A stretch of 64,000 nucleotides of DNA from Victivallaceae bacterium (GTDB lineage Bacteria; Verrucomicrobiota; Lentisphaeria; Victivallales; Victivallaceae), in assembly GCA_024405735.1 (NCBI GenBank), contig JAKSOF010000005.1, positions 55,195 to 119,194 of the forward strand, written 5' to 3'. Under the pieces are notes generated by a model. That model saw only the letters and a list, made by a program, of their open reading frames with translations, made no database searches and was not told where the DNA came from. A program made the translations under genes and the position numbers. Positions 8,874-16,968 of the stretch are shown piece by piece; positions within the stretch are counted from its first letter, which is position 1, and the number at the start of each line of letters is the position of its first letter.

Positions 8874-10178
8874 TTAACCGATCACCACACGTTCCTCCGG
8901 ATAGTGGAGCCGTCCCGGCTTTTCCCTGCCGAGCAGAAACAGCATAATGGTATAAGGCCCCAGCCTCCCGAAATACATCAGAAAAATCATAAACAACTTG
9001 CCGATTTCATTCATTTTATGCGGCGTACCGAATGACAACCCGGTCGTCGTCAGCGCCGAAACCGCTTCAAACAGATTTTCCTCCGCGCTCCCCGCCGGGT
9101 AGACGAGATGCATCCCGACTGCGGCAAGGGCGCAGATCAAAGTGTAGATGACGATGATGGAAAAAGCGCGCAAGACGTTGTCCATCGGCATTTTACGCTT
9201 AAAAAGCAATACGTCGCGGTTGCCGGAGATCGTGCTTTTGATCGCGGCAAACGCAATGGCGACCGTCGTGATCTTTATGCCGCCCCCGGTGGAACCGGGA
9301 CCGGTGCCGATCATCATCAGAAAAATCACGAGCGCAATGCTTCCTGAGGAAAGTTCCCGTAAGGGAAATGTGGTAAATCCCGCCGTCCGCGAAGTCGCGG
9401 AAAGAAAAAACGCATCAAACCAACTCAATTTGTCGTGCGCGTGAAGCGCAAAAAGGTAAAATAAAAGCGTCCCCGCGATCAGCAAAAACGCACTGCCCCA
9501 CAAAACGATGCGCGAATGCAGCCGGAGCCGGCCTTTTTTCCGCCACGCGCAGACGAGATCGTAGATCACATAGACGCCGAGTCCCCCAAGGATATTCAGC
9601 GCGGCGCATGCCGTTTGCGCCAGACGGTGCTGGGACGCCATGCTGTCGGCAAACGGAGTGAAGCCCGCATTGCAGAAACTCGTCACCGAAACCATCGCCG
9701 CCGCGCCGACGGATTCCCAACGGGGCGCGCCGTTACACAGCATCCCGATGTAGATGAGGATCCCGCCGCAAAGTTCGCTGAAAAGCATATAGCGGATGAC
9801 GGTCCGCGTCAACCCCTCCGAACCGCGCAAAGAAAAATTGTCGTTCAAACTGGAAATCAGCAAGGTGTCGCTGAAAGAAAGTCCGCGGCCGAGCGCCAGA
9901 AGGATCGATGCGCTCAACGTCATAATACCGATGCCGCCGACTTCGACGAGCAGAGTGATCAATCCCTGACCGAAAGGCGAAAACTCGAATATCTCCACAC
10001 TGGTAAGTCCGGTGATGCAAACGGCGCTGGTCGCCGTAAAAAAGGCGTCGATCCAACGGAGGGAAACGCCTTCCCGCATCGTCCCCGGCAATTTCAACAG
10101 CAAGGTACCGATCGCGATCAAAACGGCAAAAGAAAGAAGAAAGAGCAGTTGCCCGCGTTTGACAAACCGGTTCGCCAT
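8874..10178 (-). CDS. ktrB: K+ transporter membrane subunit KtrB/TrkH
   Basis: A 434-residue polytopic membrane protein with four repeated pore motifs: TSAVCITGLTSV, TSFCNAGFTPF, TSRTAGFTTFP and TTTGLSFG, whose glycines line the selectivity filter of the Trk/Ktr superfamily. Length fits KtrB. The pair imports K+ in a Na+- or H+-linked manner and supports osmotic and pH balance. It sits 16 bases after the LptE-like gene and before ktrA. Confidence 0.93.
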   Translation of the reverse strand: MANRFVKRGQLLFLLSFAVLIAIGTLLLKLPGTMREGVSLRWIDAFFTATSAVCITGLTSVEIFEFSPFGQGLITLLVEVGGIGIMTLSASILLALGRGLSFSDTLLISSLNDNFSLRGSEGLTRTVIRYMLFSELCGGILIYIGMLCNGAPRWESVGAAAMVSVTSFCNAGFTPFADSMASQHRLAQTACAALNILGGLGVYVIYDLVCAWRKKGRLRLHSRIVLWGSAFLLIAGTLLFYLFALHAHDKLSWFDAFFLSATSRTAGFTTFPLRELSSGSIALVIFLMMIGTGPGSTGGGIKITTVAIAFAAIKSTISGNRDVLLFKRKMPMDNVLRAFSIIVIYTLICALAAVGMHLVYPAGSAEENLFEAVSALTTTGLSFGTPHKMNEIGKLFMIFLMYFGRLGPYTIMLFLLGREKPGRLHYPEERVVIG

Positions 10179-10194
10179 ACGGAAACGAGCCCTT

Positions 10195-10710
10195 TTACCA
10201 CGCTTCTGTCACCTGAATGACGACGTTTTTGGAGGCGGTAAACGCCGCCTGCTGACCCGCATAAGCGCGGCTGATCTCAAGATCCGCGCCGGAAGTAAAG
10301 GTCGCGCTCCCCGAAGCGGAGTTGTTTTTGATCAACGGCGCCGCACGGCCCGGGATCATCACGGAATACTCGATCGTCACCGTCGCACTCCACTGGTCGG
10401 GATTGAGGTCTTTGTCCGTCGTTTCGCTGCTGTAAGACACCTGCGAATATTTGCAATCGACGACTTTGGCATATACGATGCAATCCGCCTTGGTTTCGCT
10501 GACGACTTTCATCGTTCCGTCGGTCTGAAAACATTCCGCGAGCGCAGTCCGCACCTGCGGCGCGATGTTGTAGATGAGCGTTTCGTTGATCACCGGAGCG
10601 ATGGCGACTGTTTTCAGCTGCGGATGACCGAGATAACCGATCTGGTAACCGCAACCGCAGCACATGCACAAAGACCAAAGCGGTACGATCCATTGGAACA
10701 ACGTCTTCAT
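10195..10710 (-). CDS. lptE: LptE-like outer-membrane lipoprotein
   Basis: A 171-residue protein with a signal peptide ending in a cysteine cluster (CMCCGCGYQIG, Cys15-20) that offers a lipidation site. The mature start GYQIG and LKTVAIAPVINET are typical of the LptE/RlpB family, the lipoprotein plug of the LptD translocon that inserts LPS in the outer membrane. The ATG overlaps the upstream stop by four bases. The neighbour kdsD makes an LPS-core precursor, supporting the role. Sequence conservation in LptE is low, so the symbol is given with some caution. Confidence 0.75.
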   Translation of the reverse strand: MKTLFQWIVPLWSLCMCCGCGYQIGYLGHPQLKTVAIAPVINETLIYNIAPQVRTALAECFQTDGTMKVVSETKADCIVYAKVVDCKYSQVSYSSETTDKDLNPDQWSATVTIEYSVMIPGRAAPLIKNNSASGSATFTSGADLEISRAYAGQQAAFTASKNVVIQVTEAW

Positions 10711-11795
10711 TTTTCCCCATTCTCCTCATTTGCTTTGTCTTCTCCTTGCGAAAGACGCAGATCGGGCACCGTCAGCAGATAGTGATTTCCATTTTCGCCG
10801 GGATTCAGCAACGTCCGGTTCGCATCGGGAGGGATCTCATAGGTGCGCAGTTTCGGCAACCGTGCGCCGGATTCCGGCGGGAAGTCCACCGGGATGTAGT
10901 TTTCGTCCAACTTCACCAGTTCCGCCTCGGAATCGGGGGCGACCCCGGCATCGGGATAATCGATCAGCACCTTGGCGAGATAACGCTCGGCGGCGTCCGT
11001 GCGCCCCTGCTTGCGGTAATAGGTCGCCATATCGAAAAGTCGTTGCGCCTGTGCGTCCCGGTAATGCAGAAGCCGACGGCGCACCCATTCGTTTTCCGGC
11101 GCATCGGGATAGCGTTTTTGAAAGTCGAGCAAAACCTGATAGGCTTCGCGCAGATAAGCGCCGTCACCGTCCCCGCGCTCGGAAAGATTGAAAAGCCCGT
11201 TCGCCAACGCCAGCATCGCATACTTGTGCAACGCATGCGTCGAATAATCGCGCACCAGAATACGCAATTCTTCGACCGATTCCTTTTTTTTGTCATCTTC
11301 GTCAAGCAGCCACGCCCGCCGGAGCCTCGCCTGCGGCGCCCACTCGGCAAACGGAGCGTGCTTCAAAGCCGAGGTGTACAACTCCAAACTTTTGTCGCCG
11401 TTATTCAGCCACGGGATCCAGCGGAAATGCCAATAGGCGGGATCGCGTTCTCCGGCATAGTAGCGTTCGGCAAGTTCAAATTCGCGCTGGGCGATCAAGT
11501 CGCTGTCGGCAAATTCGGGGTAAAGCGAAAGCAGTTTTTCCGAAACTTCGTACTCTTTGGTGAACATCCCGCACATCTGCCACGCACCGGCTTGCGCCCG
11601 CAACGCATTGGAGCGGATCAAAGGACTGGTCGCCTCGAAATCGACCTCCTCGAACTTTTTCGCCGCATCGTAGAAATTTCCCGCCTGATAAAGGGCGTAC
11701 CCTTCCTCATAAAGACGGATCGCTTCAGGGTCGTCCGCCCGCAACGCAGGAAACGCCAACGCAAAAAAAGCAAGGATGAGGAAAATTCTTTTCAT
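10707..11795 (-). CDS. Exported tetratricopeptide-repeat protein, BamD/YbgF-like
   Basis: A 362-residue protein with a signal peptide (1-20) and an almost wholly helical mature part. Repeats such as EEGYALYQAGNFYDAAKKFE, AERYLAKVLIDYPDAG and YQVLLDFQKRYPDAPENEW are TPR units of the sort found in BamD and YbgF/CpoB, which scaffold outer-membrane assembly. No lipobox Cys follows the signal, so it is probably soluble periplasmic rather than BamD itself. It overlaps lptE by four bases, which suggests envelope biogenesis. Confidence 0.72.
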   Translation of the reverse strand: MKRIFLILAFFALAFPALRADDPEAIRLYEEGYALYQAGNFYDAAKKFEEVDFEATSPLIRSNALRAQAGAWQMCGMFTKEYEVSEKLLSLYPEFADSDLIAQREFELAERYYAGERDPAYWHFRWIPWLNNGDKSLELYTSALKHAPFAEWAPQARLRRAWLLDEDDKKKESVEELRILVRDYSTHALHKYAMLALANGLFNLSERGDGDGAYLREAYQVLLDFQKRYPDAPENEWVRRRLLHYRDAQAQRLFDMATYYRKQGRTDAAERYLAKVLIDYPDAGVAPDSEAELVKLDENYIPVDFPPESGARLPKLRTYEIPPDANRTLLNPGENGNHYLLTVPDLRLSQGEDKANEENGEK

Positions 11796-11802
11796 AGGTT
11801 TC

Positions 11803-12780
11803 TCACAGCATTTTCATTCCCGGCAGATCCTGTATATCGATACAGCCGAGCACTTTACGGTCACGGTCGACGACGACGAGATCGTCGATCTTGCGTTTTT
11901 CCAGAAGTTTCATCACTTCGACGGCGAGGAGTTCCCCGTCGACGGCGACCGGATCGGGAGTCATCACTTCACGCATCGGCAAACCAAGCAGATCGCCGCC
12001 TTTTTCCGCCAGACGGCGGAAATCGCCGTCGGTAAAAATGCCGAGGAGATGATTTTCTCCGTCGACGATCACCGCGTTGCCGCTGCGCACCTGTCCCATC
12101 GCATAAATGGCGTCTTTGACCGAACTTTCCGGAGAAACCAATGCGGTGCGGTCAAGTTTCCGCATCATATCGCAGGCGCGCATCGTCACCATCCTGCCGA
12201 TCGCGCCGCCCGGATGGAGCCTGCCGAAATCGTTTTTGGTGAAACCGCGCCGGTCGAGCAACACCATCGCCAGCGCATCGCCGAGAACGAGCAACGCCGT
12301 CGTCGTCGTCGTCGGCACGAGTCCGAAAGAACACGCTTCACGCGGCACCGGCATCGGAATGGTAAGGTCGCTCATCTGCGCGAGCGTCGATTCGGCGTTG
12401 CCGGTGATCGAAACCAGTTCCACGCCGAGGCGTTTCGCCGGATTGAGCACGACGAGCAACTCCTCGGTTTCGCCGCTGTAACTCAAGGCGATCAGAAGAT
12501 CGTTTTTCTGCAAAATACCGAGGTCGCCGTGACGCGCTTCAACGGGGTGCATAAAAATCGAAGGGCTTCCGACGCTCGACAGCGTCGCCGCCATTTTTTT
12601 ACCGATATAACCGGATTTGCCGATGCCCGTGATGACCAGTTTGCCGCCGCGGTCGAGCGCATCGGCGCAACGGTCGACCAATTCCTCAAAAGCTTTGTCA
12701 AGCTGATCGCGCAAGGCGACGATGCCCTCGACTTCGATGTCGAAAACTTCGCGGGCACGCTCCAAAACACATTTCGTCAT
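11803..12780 (-). CDS. kdsD: D-arabinose-5-phosphate isomerase KdsD/KpsF
   Basis: A 325-residue enzyme converting ribulose-5-P to arabinose-5-P, the first step to KDO of LPS. The SIS domain (about 1-200) contains ITGIGKSGYIG, SYSGETEE and the family signature LHPGGAIGR; two CBS domains fill about 205-325. The start was set at the ATG of MTKCVLERA because AGGAGG precedes it by 6 bases; an upstream in-frame TTG or CTG would add nine unlikely residues. It lies between hisG and the TPR/LptE pair. Confidence 0.93.
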   Translation of the reverse strand: MTKCVLERAREVFDIEVEGIVALRDQLDKAFEELVDRCADALDRGGKLVITGIGKSGYIGKKMAATLSSVGSPSIFMHPVEARHGDLGILQKNDLLIALSYSGETEELLVVLNPAKRLGVELVSITGNAESTLAQMSDLTIPMPVPREACSFGLVPTTTTTALLVLGDALAMVLLDRRGFTKNDFGRLHPGGAIGRMVTMRACDMMRKLDRTALVSPESSVKDAIYAMGQVRSGNAVIVDGENHLLGIFTDGDFRRLAEKGGDLLGLPMREVMTPDPVAVDGELLAVEVMKLLEKRKIDDLVVVDRDRKVLGCIDIQDLPGMKML

Positions 12781-12794
12781 CGCGTTTCCTCCTC

Positions 12795-13655
12795 TTAAAG
12801 CCGGCACGAACGGATGTCCGCCGTGATGATGCCGCGGGCTCCGGCGGCGTAAAGTTCATCCATGATCCGGTTGCAGTCGTTTTTAAGCACCATCGATTTG
12901 ACGGCGACCCAATCGGGATTGGAAAGCGGCGCCACGGTCGGCGATTCGATCCCGGGCGTGATCCGGCAGCAAGCGTCAAGCGCCGTGCGCGGCACATCGT
13001 ACTCGATCATCAGATAGTCCTGGGCGAGCTGGATGCCGCGGATGCGCGCGATGAGCCGCCGGACTTCCGGCAGATCGGCAAGACTGGCGTCGTGCCCGAA
13101 AAGCATCGCTTCGGAGTGCATCAGCGGTTCGCCGATGATCTCCAAACCCGCCTCGCGGAGCGTCGTTCCCGATTCGACGACGTCGGCGATCGCGTCGGCG
13201 ACACCGAGCTGGATCGAAATTTCGACGGCGCCCTCGAGTTTGACGATCTTGCAGTCAAGTTTCAACTCGTCAAGTTTCGTCTGCAGCAAATGGGGATAAC
13301 TGCAGGCGATGCGCAACTGGTCGAACTGCCGGAAATCGCTGTATTTGCCTTTGGGCGCGGCAAAGCAGAAACGGGATTTCCCGATGCCGAGCGGCAACAA
13401 TTCCGCCACGGCGACGCCGCTGTCGGCGGCGAGATCGCGCCCCGTAATGCCGAGATCGACCACGCCGCTGCCGACGTAAAGCGCAATGTCGCGCGGACGC
13501 AAAAAAACGAAATCGACACCGTTTTTCTCATCGTGGATCATCAACTCCCGACCGGAGCGTTTACAACGATACCCGGCGGCGGCGAGCAACGCCACCGTCC
13601 CTTCCGACAGCGCCCCCTTGTTGGGGACGGCGATTTTCAATGGATTTTTCATCAT
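12795..13655 (-). CDS. hisG: ATP phosphoribosyltransferase HisG (long form)
   Basis: A 286-residue cytoplasmic enzyme that couples PRPP to ATP in the first step of histidine synthesis. KIAVPNKGALSEG begins the catalytic domain, DVVESGTTLREAGLEII is the PRPP-binding signature, and a C-terminal ACT-like domain of about 70 residues marks the long, allosterically inhibited HisG that works without HisZ. Two adjacent ATGs (13655, 13652) follow the hisE stop by two bases. A frame running to 13784 only overlaps hisE. Confidence 0.94.
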   Translation of the reverse strand: MMKNPLKIAVPNKGALSEGTVALLAAAGYRCKRSGRELMIHDEKNGVDFVFLRPRDIALYVGSGVVDLGITGRDLAADSGVAVAELLPLGIGKSRFCFAAPKGKYSDFRQFDQLRIACSYPHLLQTKLDELKLDCKIVKLEGAVEISIQLGVADAIADVVESGTTLREAGLEIIGEPLMHSEAMLFGHDASLADLPEVRRLIARIRGIQLAQDYLMIEYDVPRTALDACCRITPGIESPTVAPLSNPDWVAVKSMVLKNDCNRIMDELYAAGARGIITADIRSCRL

Positions 13656-13657
13656 TT

Positions 13658-13921
13658 TCACAAATACTTGTAGACGTCTTCCAACGTGAGTTTCCGGTCG
13701 ATCATCATCACCTGCAGATGGTAGAGCAACTGCGAGATCTCCTCGGCGGTGCGCTCCTTGCCCTCGTACTCCGAAGCGATCCACACTTCACCCGCCTCCT
13801 CGACGATTTTTTTGCCGATGAAATGGGTGCCTTTGTTCAATTCGGCGACGGTGCCGGATTTCGGATCGGCGGCGGCGGCTTTGCTCTGCAATTCCGCAAA
13901 AAGTTCTTCAAATTTTTTCAT
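13658..13921 (-). CDS. hisE: Phosphoribosyl-ATP pyrophosphohydrolase HisE
   Basis: An 87-residue MazG-like enzyme performing step two of histidine synthesis. [16 protein letters not shown] and [15 protein letters not shown] carry the metal-binding acidic residues. The start at MKKFEELF is preceded by GGAG; a frame to 13936 is unlikely. It is the first gene of the long minus-strand operon. The other his genes are not in the window, so the pathway is split across the chromosome. Confidence 0.92.
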   Translation of the reverse strand: MKKFEELFAELQSKAAAADPKSGTVAELNKGTHFIGKKIVEEAGEVWIASEYEGKERTAEEISQLLYHLQVMMIDRKLTLEDVYKYL

Positions 13922-13995
13922 AACAACTCCAGTCACATTAGGATGTATATTAACAACTATGTTGTAATATAACCCCTCTCCGACAAAAAAGCAAA

Positions 13996-14026
13996 GCGCC
14001 GGAAACGCTTTTTGCCTTTCCGGCGC
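13996..14026 (-). terminator. Terminator downstream of the GH4 gene
   Basis: A perfect 10-bp stem (GCGCCGGAAA, 13996-14005, and its complement at 14017-14026) with an 11-base loop. On the minus strand it is followed by TTTGCTTTTTT, ending the transcript of the gene at 14043. Confidence 0.88.
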
Positions 14027-14042
14027 AAAAAAGAATGCTTTT

Positions 14043-15395
14043 TCAATGATATTCCGGCAACATCGCGCCGTGCGCGTCGATCAGAGCGTCGCACAATTTG
14101 ACGATCTCGTCGAGCGGAAGTTCCGCCGCCGTGTGCGGATCGAGCATCGCCGCCTGATAGATCCTTTCGCGTTTTTTCAGCAACGCCGCCTCGATCGTCA
14201 GCATCTGGACGCTGATATTCGCCGAATTGAGCGCGGCGCATTGCGTCGGCAGTTCGCCCGCCACCGTGCCCTGGATGCCGTTGCGGTCGACGAAACAGGG
14301 GACTTCCACCACGGCGTCGTGCGGCAGATTGGGGATGAAACCGTCGTTGAGCACGTTGCCCCCGATCCGGCAGGGGGTGTCGGTGAGAATGGAGTCCATG
14401 ATCGCCGAACCGTATTCGATGCTGATCTTGTGGGACAATTCCGGCTTCGTCTGCAATGCGGCGTACTCTTTTTTCCACGCCGCCGCCTGATCGATACAGC
14501 GGCGCGGATATTCATCCAGCGGGATGTTGTATTTTTCGATCAACTCGGGATAATCGCGCTTGATCCAGTAGGGAGTGTATTCCGCATTATGCTCGCTGGA
14601 CTCCGTCATATAGTAGCCGAATTTAAGCATCATCTCCAATCGCACCATATTTTTGGATTTCTTTCCGGGATCTTTTTCGCGGAGATTCTTTTGGATCACC
14701 CGCGCGGCGGCGCGCTTGATGTCGGGGTAAAGATCGCGGCCGTTTTCGGAAATTTCCAACAGCCATCCCATATGATTGATCCCGGCGATTTTCTGCCGGA
14801 TATTGGCGATCCTTTGGGGCGACGCATCCATTCCGACGCTCTCAAGCAGACTGGAAACGCACGTCTGTACCGAGTGGCAAAGCCCCACCGTTTTGACGTC
14901 CGTGCCGCGAAGCATCGCCCCCGTCAGCATCGCCATCGGATTGGTGTAATTAAGGAACCACGCTTCGGGAGCGACTTCCTCGATGTCGCGCGCAAAATCA
15001 AGCATCACGGGGATCGTCCGCAACGCGCGGAAAATGCCGCCGATGCCGAGCGTGTCGCCGATCGTCTGACGCAATCCGAATTTTTTGGGGATCTCGAAAT
15101 CGATGACGGTCGAGGGTTCATAGCCGCCGATTTGTACCGCATTGACGACGAAATCGGCGCCGCGCAACGCCGCTTTGCGGTTGCGGACGCCCAAATGCGT
15201 GGTGATTTTTGCCCGGTTGTGGTTGAAGGTGCGGTTCATCACGCCGAGGATGTACGCCGACTCCTCCAGCCGGGTGCGGTCGATGTCGTAAAGCGCGAAA
15301 TGCGCGTCGGCAAGCGATTCCCGACACATCGCGTCGCCGATGATATTGCGGACGAAAACGGTGCTTCCGGCACCTAAAAAAGTTACTTTTGCCAT
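14043..15395 (-). CDS. GH4-family glycosidase, probable alpha-galactosidase (MelA type)
   Basis: A 450-residue cytoplasmic enzyme. GAGST (8-12) is the NAD-binding glycine motif of GH4, [10 protein letters not shown] and GLCHS give the Asn and Mn-binding Cys, and INHMGWL provides the Mn-binding His. GH4 enzymes cleave by an NAD+/Mn2+-dependent oxidation-elimination route. The length and these motifs are closest to alpha-galactosidases/melibiases; alpha-glucosidase or alpha-glucuronidase specificity is possible. AGGAG lies before the ATG. It is a single-gene unit; no sugar transporter lies next to it. Confidence 0.85.
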   Translation of the reverse strand: MAKVTFLGAGSTVFVRNIIGDAMCRESLADAHFALYDIDRTRLEESAYILGVMNRTFNHNRAKITTHLGVRNRKAALRGADFVVNAVQIGGYEPSTVIDFEIPKKFGLRQTIGDTLGIGGIFRALRTIPVMLDFARDIEEVAPEAWFLNYTNPMAMLTGAMLRGTDVKTVGLCHSVQTCVSSLLESVGMDASPQRIANIRQKIAGINHMGWLLEISENGRDLYPDIKRAAARVIQKNLREKDPGKKSKNMVRLEMMLKFGYYMTESSEHNAEYTPYWIKRDYPELIEKYNIPLDEYPRRCIDQAAAWKKEYAALQTKPELSHKISIEYGSAIMDSILTDTPCRIGGNVLNDGFIPNLPHDAVVEVPCFVDRNGIQGTVAGELPTQCAALNSANISVQMLTIEAALLKKRERIYQAAMLDPHTAAELPLDEIVKLCDALIDAHGAMLPEYH

Positions 15396-15509
15396 ATTTT
15401 TCTCCTGAAAATCAAAAAAATTTTTCCGGTATGACAGAATATACCGTCCCGCAAAATGTTTTCAAGAGGATCGCCGCGCCGTCTATGATAAAATCATGCC
15501 ATTTTTTCT

Positions 15510-15905
15510 TCAAAAAGGAATTTTTGTGTCATTTTTCCGTTTTTCGTATGACGTGATGGCAACAGCGAAGCGTTCAAGCACCAGTTCCAACATAAAAACA
15601 TCATCGGCGTACCCGGAAACGGGGATGAAATCGGGGATCACGTCAAAGGGAAAAATCAGATAGGCAAACGCGGCGGCGGCGGCGGCGACAAGTTCCCACG
15701 GGACACGGCAGGATACATCCCGGGCGAAATCCTGCAAAATCGCCCAGAGCGTCCGGTATTTTTCGCACCCGCCGCCGAGTTTTTCCCAAAGCGGACGCAC
15801 CTTGGCGTCCTGTCCGGCGAGTTCGCGCACGATCTCCGGCGAAATATTTTGCGCTCCGGACTCCAATGCGGCGGCGACCTGCCGTTTTTTTTCCTGCGTT
15901 ATCAT
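15510..15905 (-). CDS. YkvA-family (DUF1232) small membrane protein
   Basis: A 131-residue protein. Its hydrophobic segment AYLIFPFDVIPDFIPVSGYADD is the hallmark of the YkvA/DUF1232 family, whose function is not firmly known. The N-terminal half is helical and polar. It starts 12 bases after a 29-residue gene and is the third gene of a three-gene minus-strand unit with two tiny membrane proteins, suggesting a small membrane complex. Confidence 0.85.
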   Translation of the reverse strand: MITQEKKRQVAAALESGAQNISPEIVRELAGQDAKVRPLWEKLGGGCEKYRTLWAILQDFARDVSCRVPWELVAAAAAAFAYLIFPFDVIPDFIPVSGYADDVFMLELVLERFAVAITSYEKRKNDTKIPF

Positions 15906-15917
15906 CCGTAATCGCCG

Positions 15918-16007
15918 TCACTCGTTTTCCCGGGTCCATTCATCCCAGTGTCCGGCGGTTTCGTACCCGATCACAAAAAGCATGCAATAGCCGAAAAACT
16001 TCAACAT
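15918..16007 (-). CDS. 29-residue membrane microprotein
   Basis: An ATG preceded by AGGAGGAG encodes MLKFFGYCMLFVIGYETAGH followed by a short charged tail WDEWTRENE and TGA. Residues 3-15 could form one short membrane helix. Its ATG overlaps the stop of the upstream microprotein gene (TAATG), and YkvA starts 12 bases downstream. The strong binding site, tight overlap and similarity to its neighbour (ML-F-G-C pattern) make it a real gene despite its size. No known family is recognised. Confidence 0.72.
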   Translation of the reverse strand: MLKFFGYCMLFVIGYETAGHWDEWTRENE

Positions 16008-16102
16008 TATTTCTCCTCCTTTGCCGTTGATTTTTCCACTTTTTTCCTGCCGAAATAGACTCCGGCGGTGACGATGAAGCAGATCCCGAGAAATTCCAGC
16101 AT
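16007..16102 (-). CDS. 31-residue membrane microprotein
   Basis: An ATG with AAAGGAG upstream encodes MLEFLGICFIVTAGVYFGRK and a tail rich in Lys and Glu, ending in TAA that overlaps the next ATG. One membrane helix (about 3-18) and a charged cytoplasmic tail are evident. It shares the start pattern ML-F-G-C with the following microprotein, suggesting duplication. It is the first gene of the microprotein-microprotein-YkvA unit and diverges from the ECF sigma gene. Confidence 0.72.
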   Translation of the reverse strand: MLEFLGICFIVTAGVYFGRKKVEKSTAKEEK

Positions 16103-16151
16103 GTCAGACTCTCCTTTTTTCCTTTGCGGAACACGCACCGCAAAAAGCAAG

Positions 16152-16179
16152 TTGAAAAAACATCTTTTCGCGTTATATT
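16152..16179 (+). promoter_or_regulatory. Promoter of the ECF sigma/kinase operon
   Basis: TTGAAA (16152-16157), a 16-base spacer and TATATT (16174-16179). The predicted transcript begins about 16186, before the starts at 16216/16231. It resembles the housekeeping promoters of this window rather than an ECF promoter. Confidence 0.55.
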
Positions 16180-16230
16180 ATTTTTACGCGGCACGATGTC
16201 CGCCGCTTTCAATCATTGAACGGAAACACT

Positions 16231-16938
16231 ATGAAAAATCTTACGCCGGAGAAACAGAATTTTTCCGAAAAAGAAGCAAAAAAGGTCTCGCAGAACTACC
16301 CGACCACGCGCATGAGTCTGATCGAAAAAGTGCGCAACGGCGACGAGATCTCGTGGACGGAATTCTACGAACGCTACGCGCCCGTCATCCGCTACGTCGG
16401 AAGTTTCCGCTACCACTTCAACGACGCCGAATGCGATGAGTTGATCCAGAATACGATGTGCAAATTTTACGACACTTCGGGCAAATACACGCGCCGCCCC
16501 GGCATCGCGAAATTCCGCACCTATTTCGCCACCGTCATCCGCAGTCAGGCGATCGACTACATCCGGCGCAACGCCCGACTCCAGGAAGTCGAGTTGCCCG
16601 AAGCCGTCGCAGGCGGCGTTTCGCCTGAAGACGATGAAAAAAATCCCGAATTCATCGCCCGTGCGTGCGACGAAACATTCATGCACGAATGGCGCATGGC
16701 GCTTTTTCAGGACGCCTGCAACGAATTGCGCGACCGCGTCAGCGAAACGACCTATCAGGCATTTGAGATGTATGCAGTGCAGGGCAGAAACGCCGCAAGC
16801 GTCTGCGACGCGCTCGGCATCACAACCAATCAGCTTTACGTGGCAAAAAACCGCTGTCTGAACATCCTCAGGGAGATCATCGCGCGCTACAACCGCGACG
16901 ACGAGGATCTGCACCTCGACTGGGAGCCGCGGCAATAA
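16231..16938 (+). CDS. ECF-type RNA polymerase sigma factor
   Basis: A 235-residue (240 if started at 16216) sigma-70-family protein. Region 2 covers about FYERYAPVIRYVGSFRYHF to VIRSQAIDYIRRNA, with the core-binding and -10-binding helices; region 4 is AFEMYAVQGRNAASVCDALG, a helix-turn-helix for -35 recognition. Region 3 is absent, as in ECF factors. It is followed after 30 bases by a membrane Ser/Thr kinase, the arrangement seen in STK-linked ECF groups of PVC bacteria, in which the kinase probably controls the sigma factor. The second ATG (16231) gives a more usual N-terminus; neither has a strong binding site. Confidence 0.87.
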   Translation: MKNLTPEKQNFSEKEAKKVSQNYPTTRMSLIEKVRNGDEISWTEFYERYAPVIRYVGSFRYHFNDAECDELIQNTMCKFYDTSGKYTRRPGIAKFRTYFATVIRSQAIDYIRRNARLQEVELPEAVAGGVSPEDDEKNPEFIARACDETFMHEWRMALFQDACNELRDRVSETTYQAFEMYAVQGRNAASVCDALGITTNQLYVAKNRCLNILREIIARYNRDDEDLHLDWEPRQ

Positions 16939-16968
16939 CGAAGTTCAGACGGCGGGGAGTCGGGAATT

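Noticed and set aside
15925..16212. 90-codon minus frame 15940-16212
   Set aside because: Out of phase with the two overlapping microprotein genes, which have ribosome sites; this frame has none.
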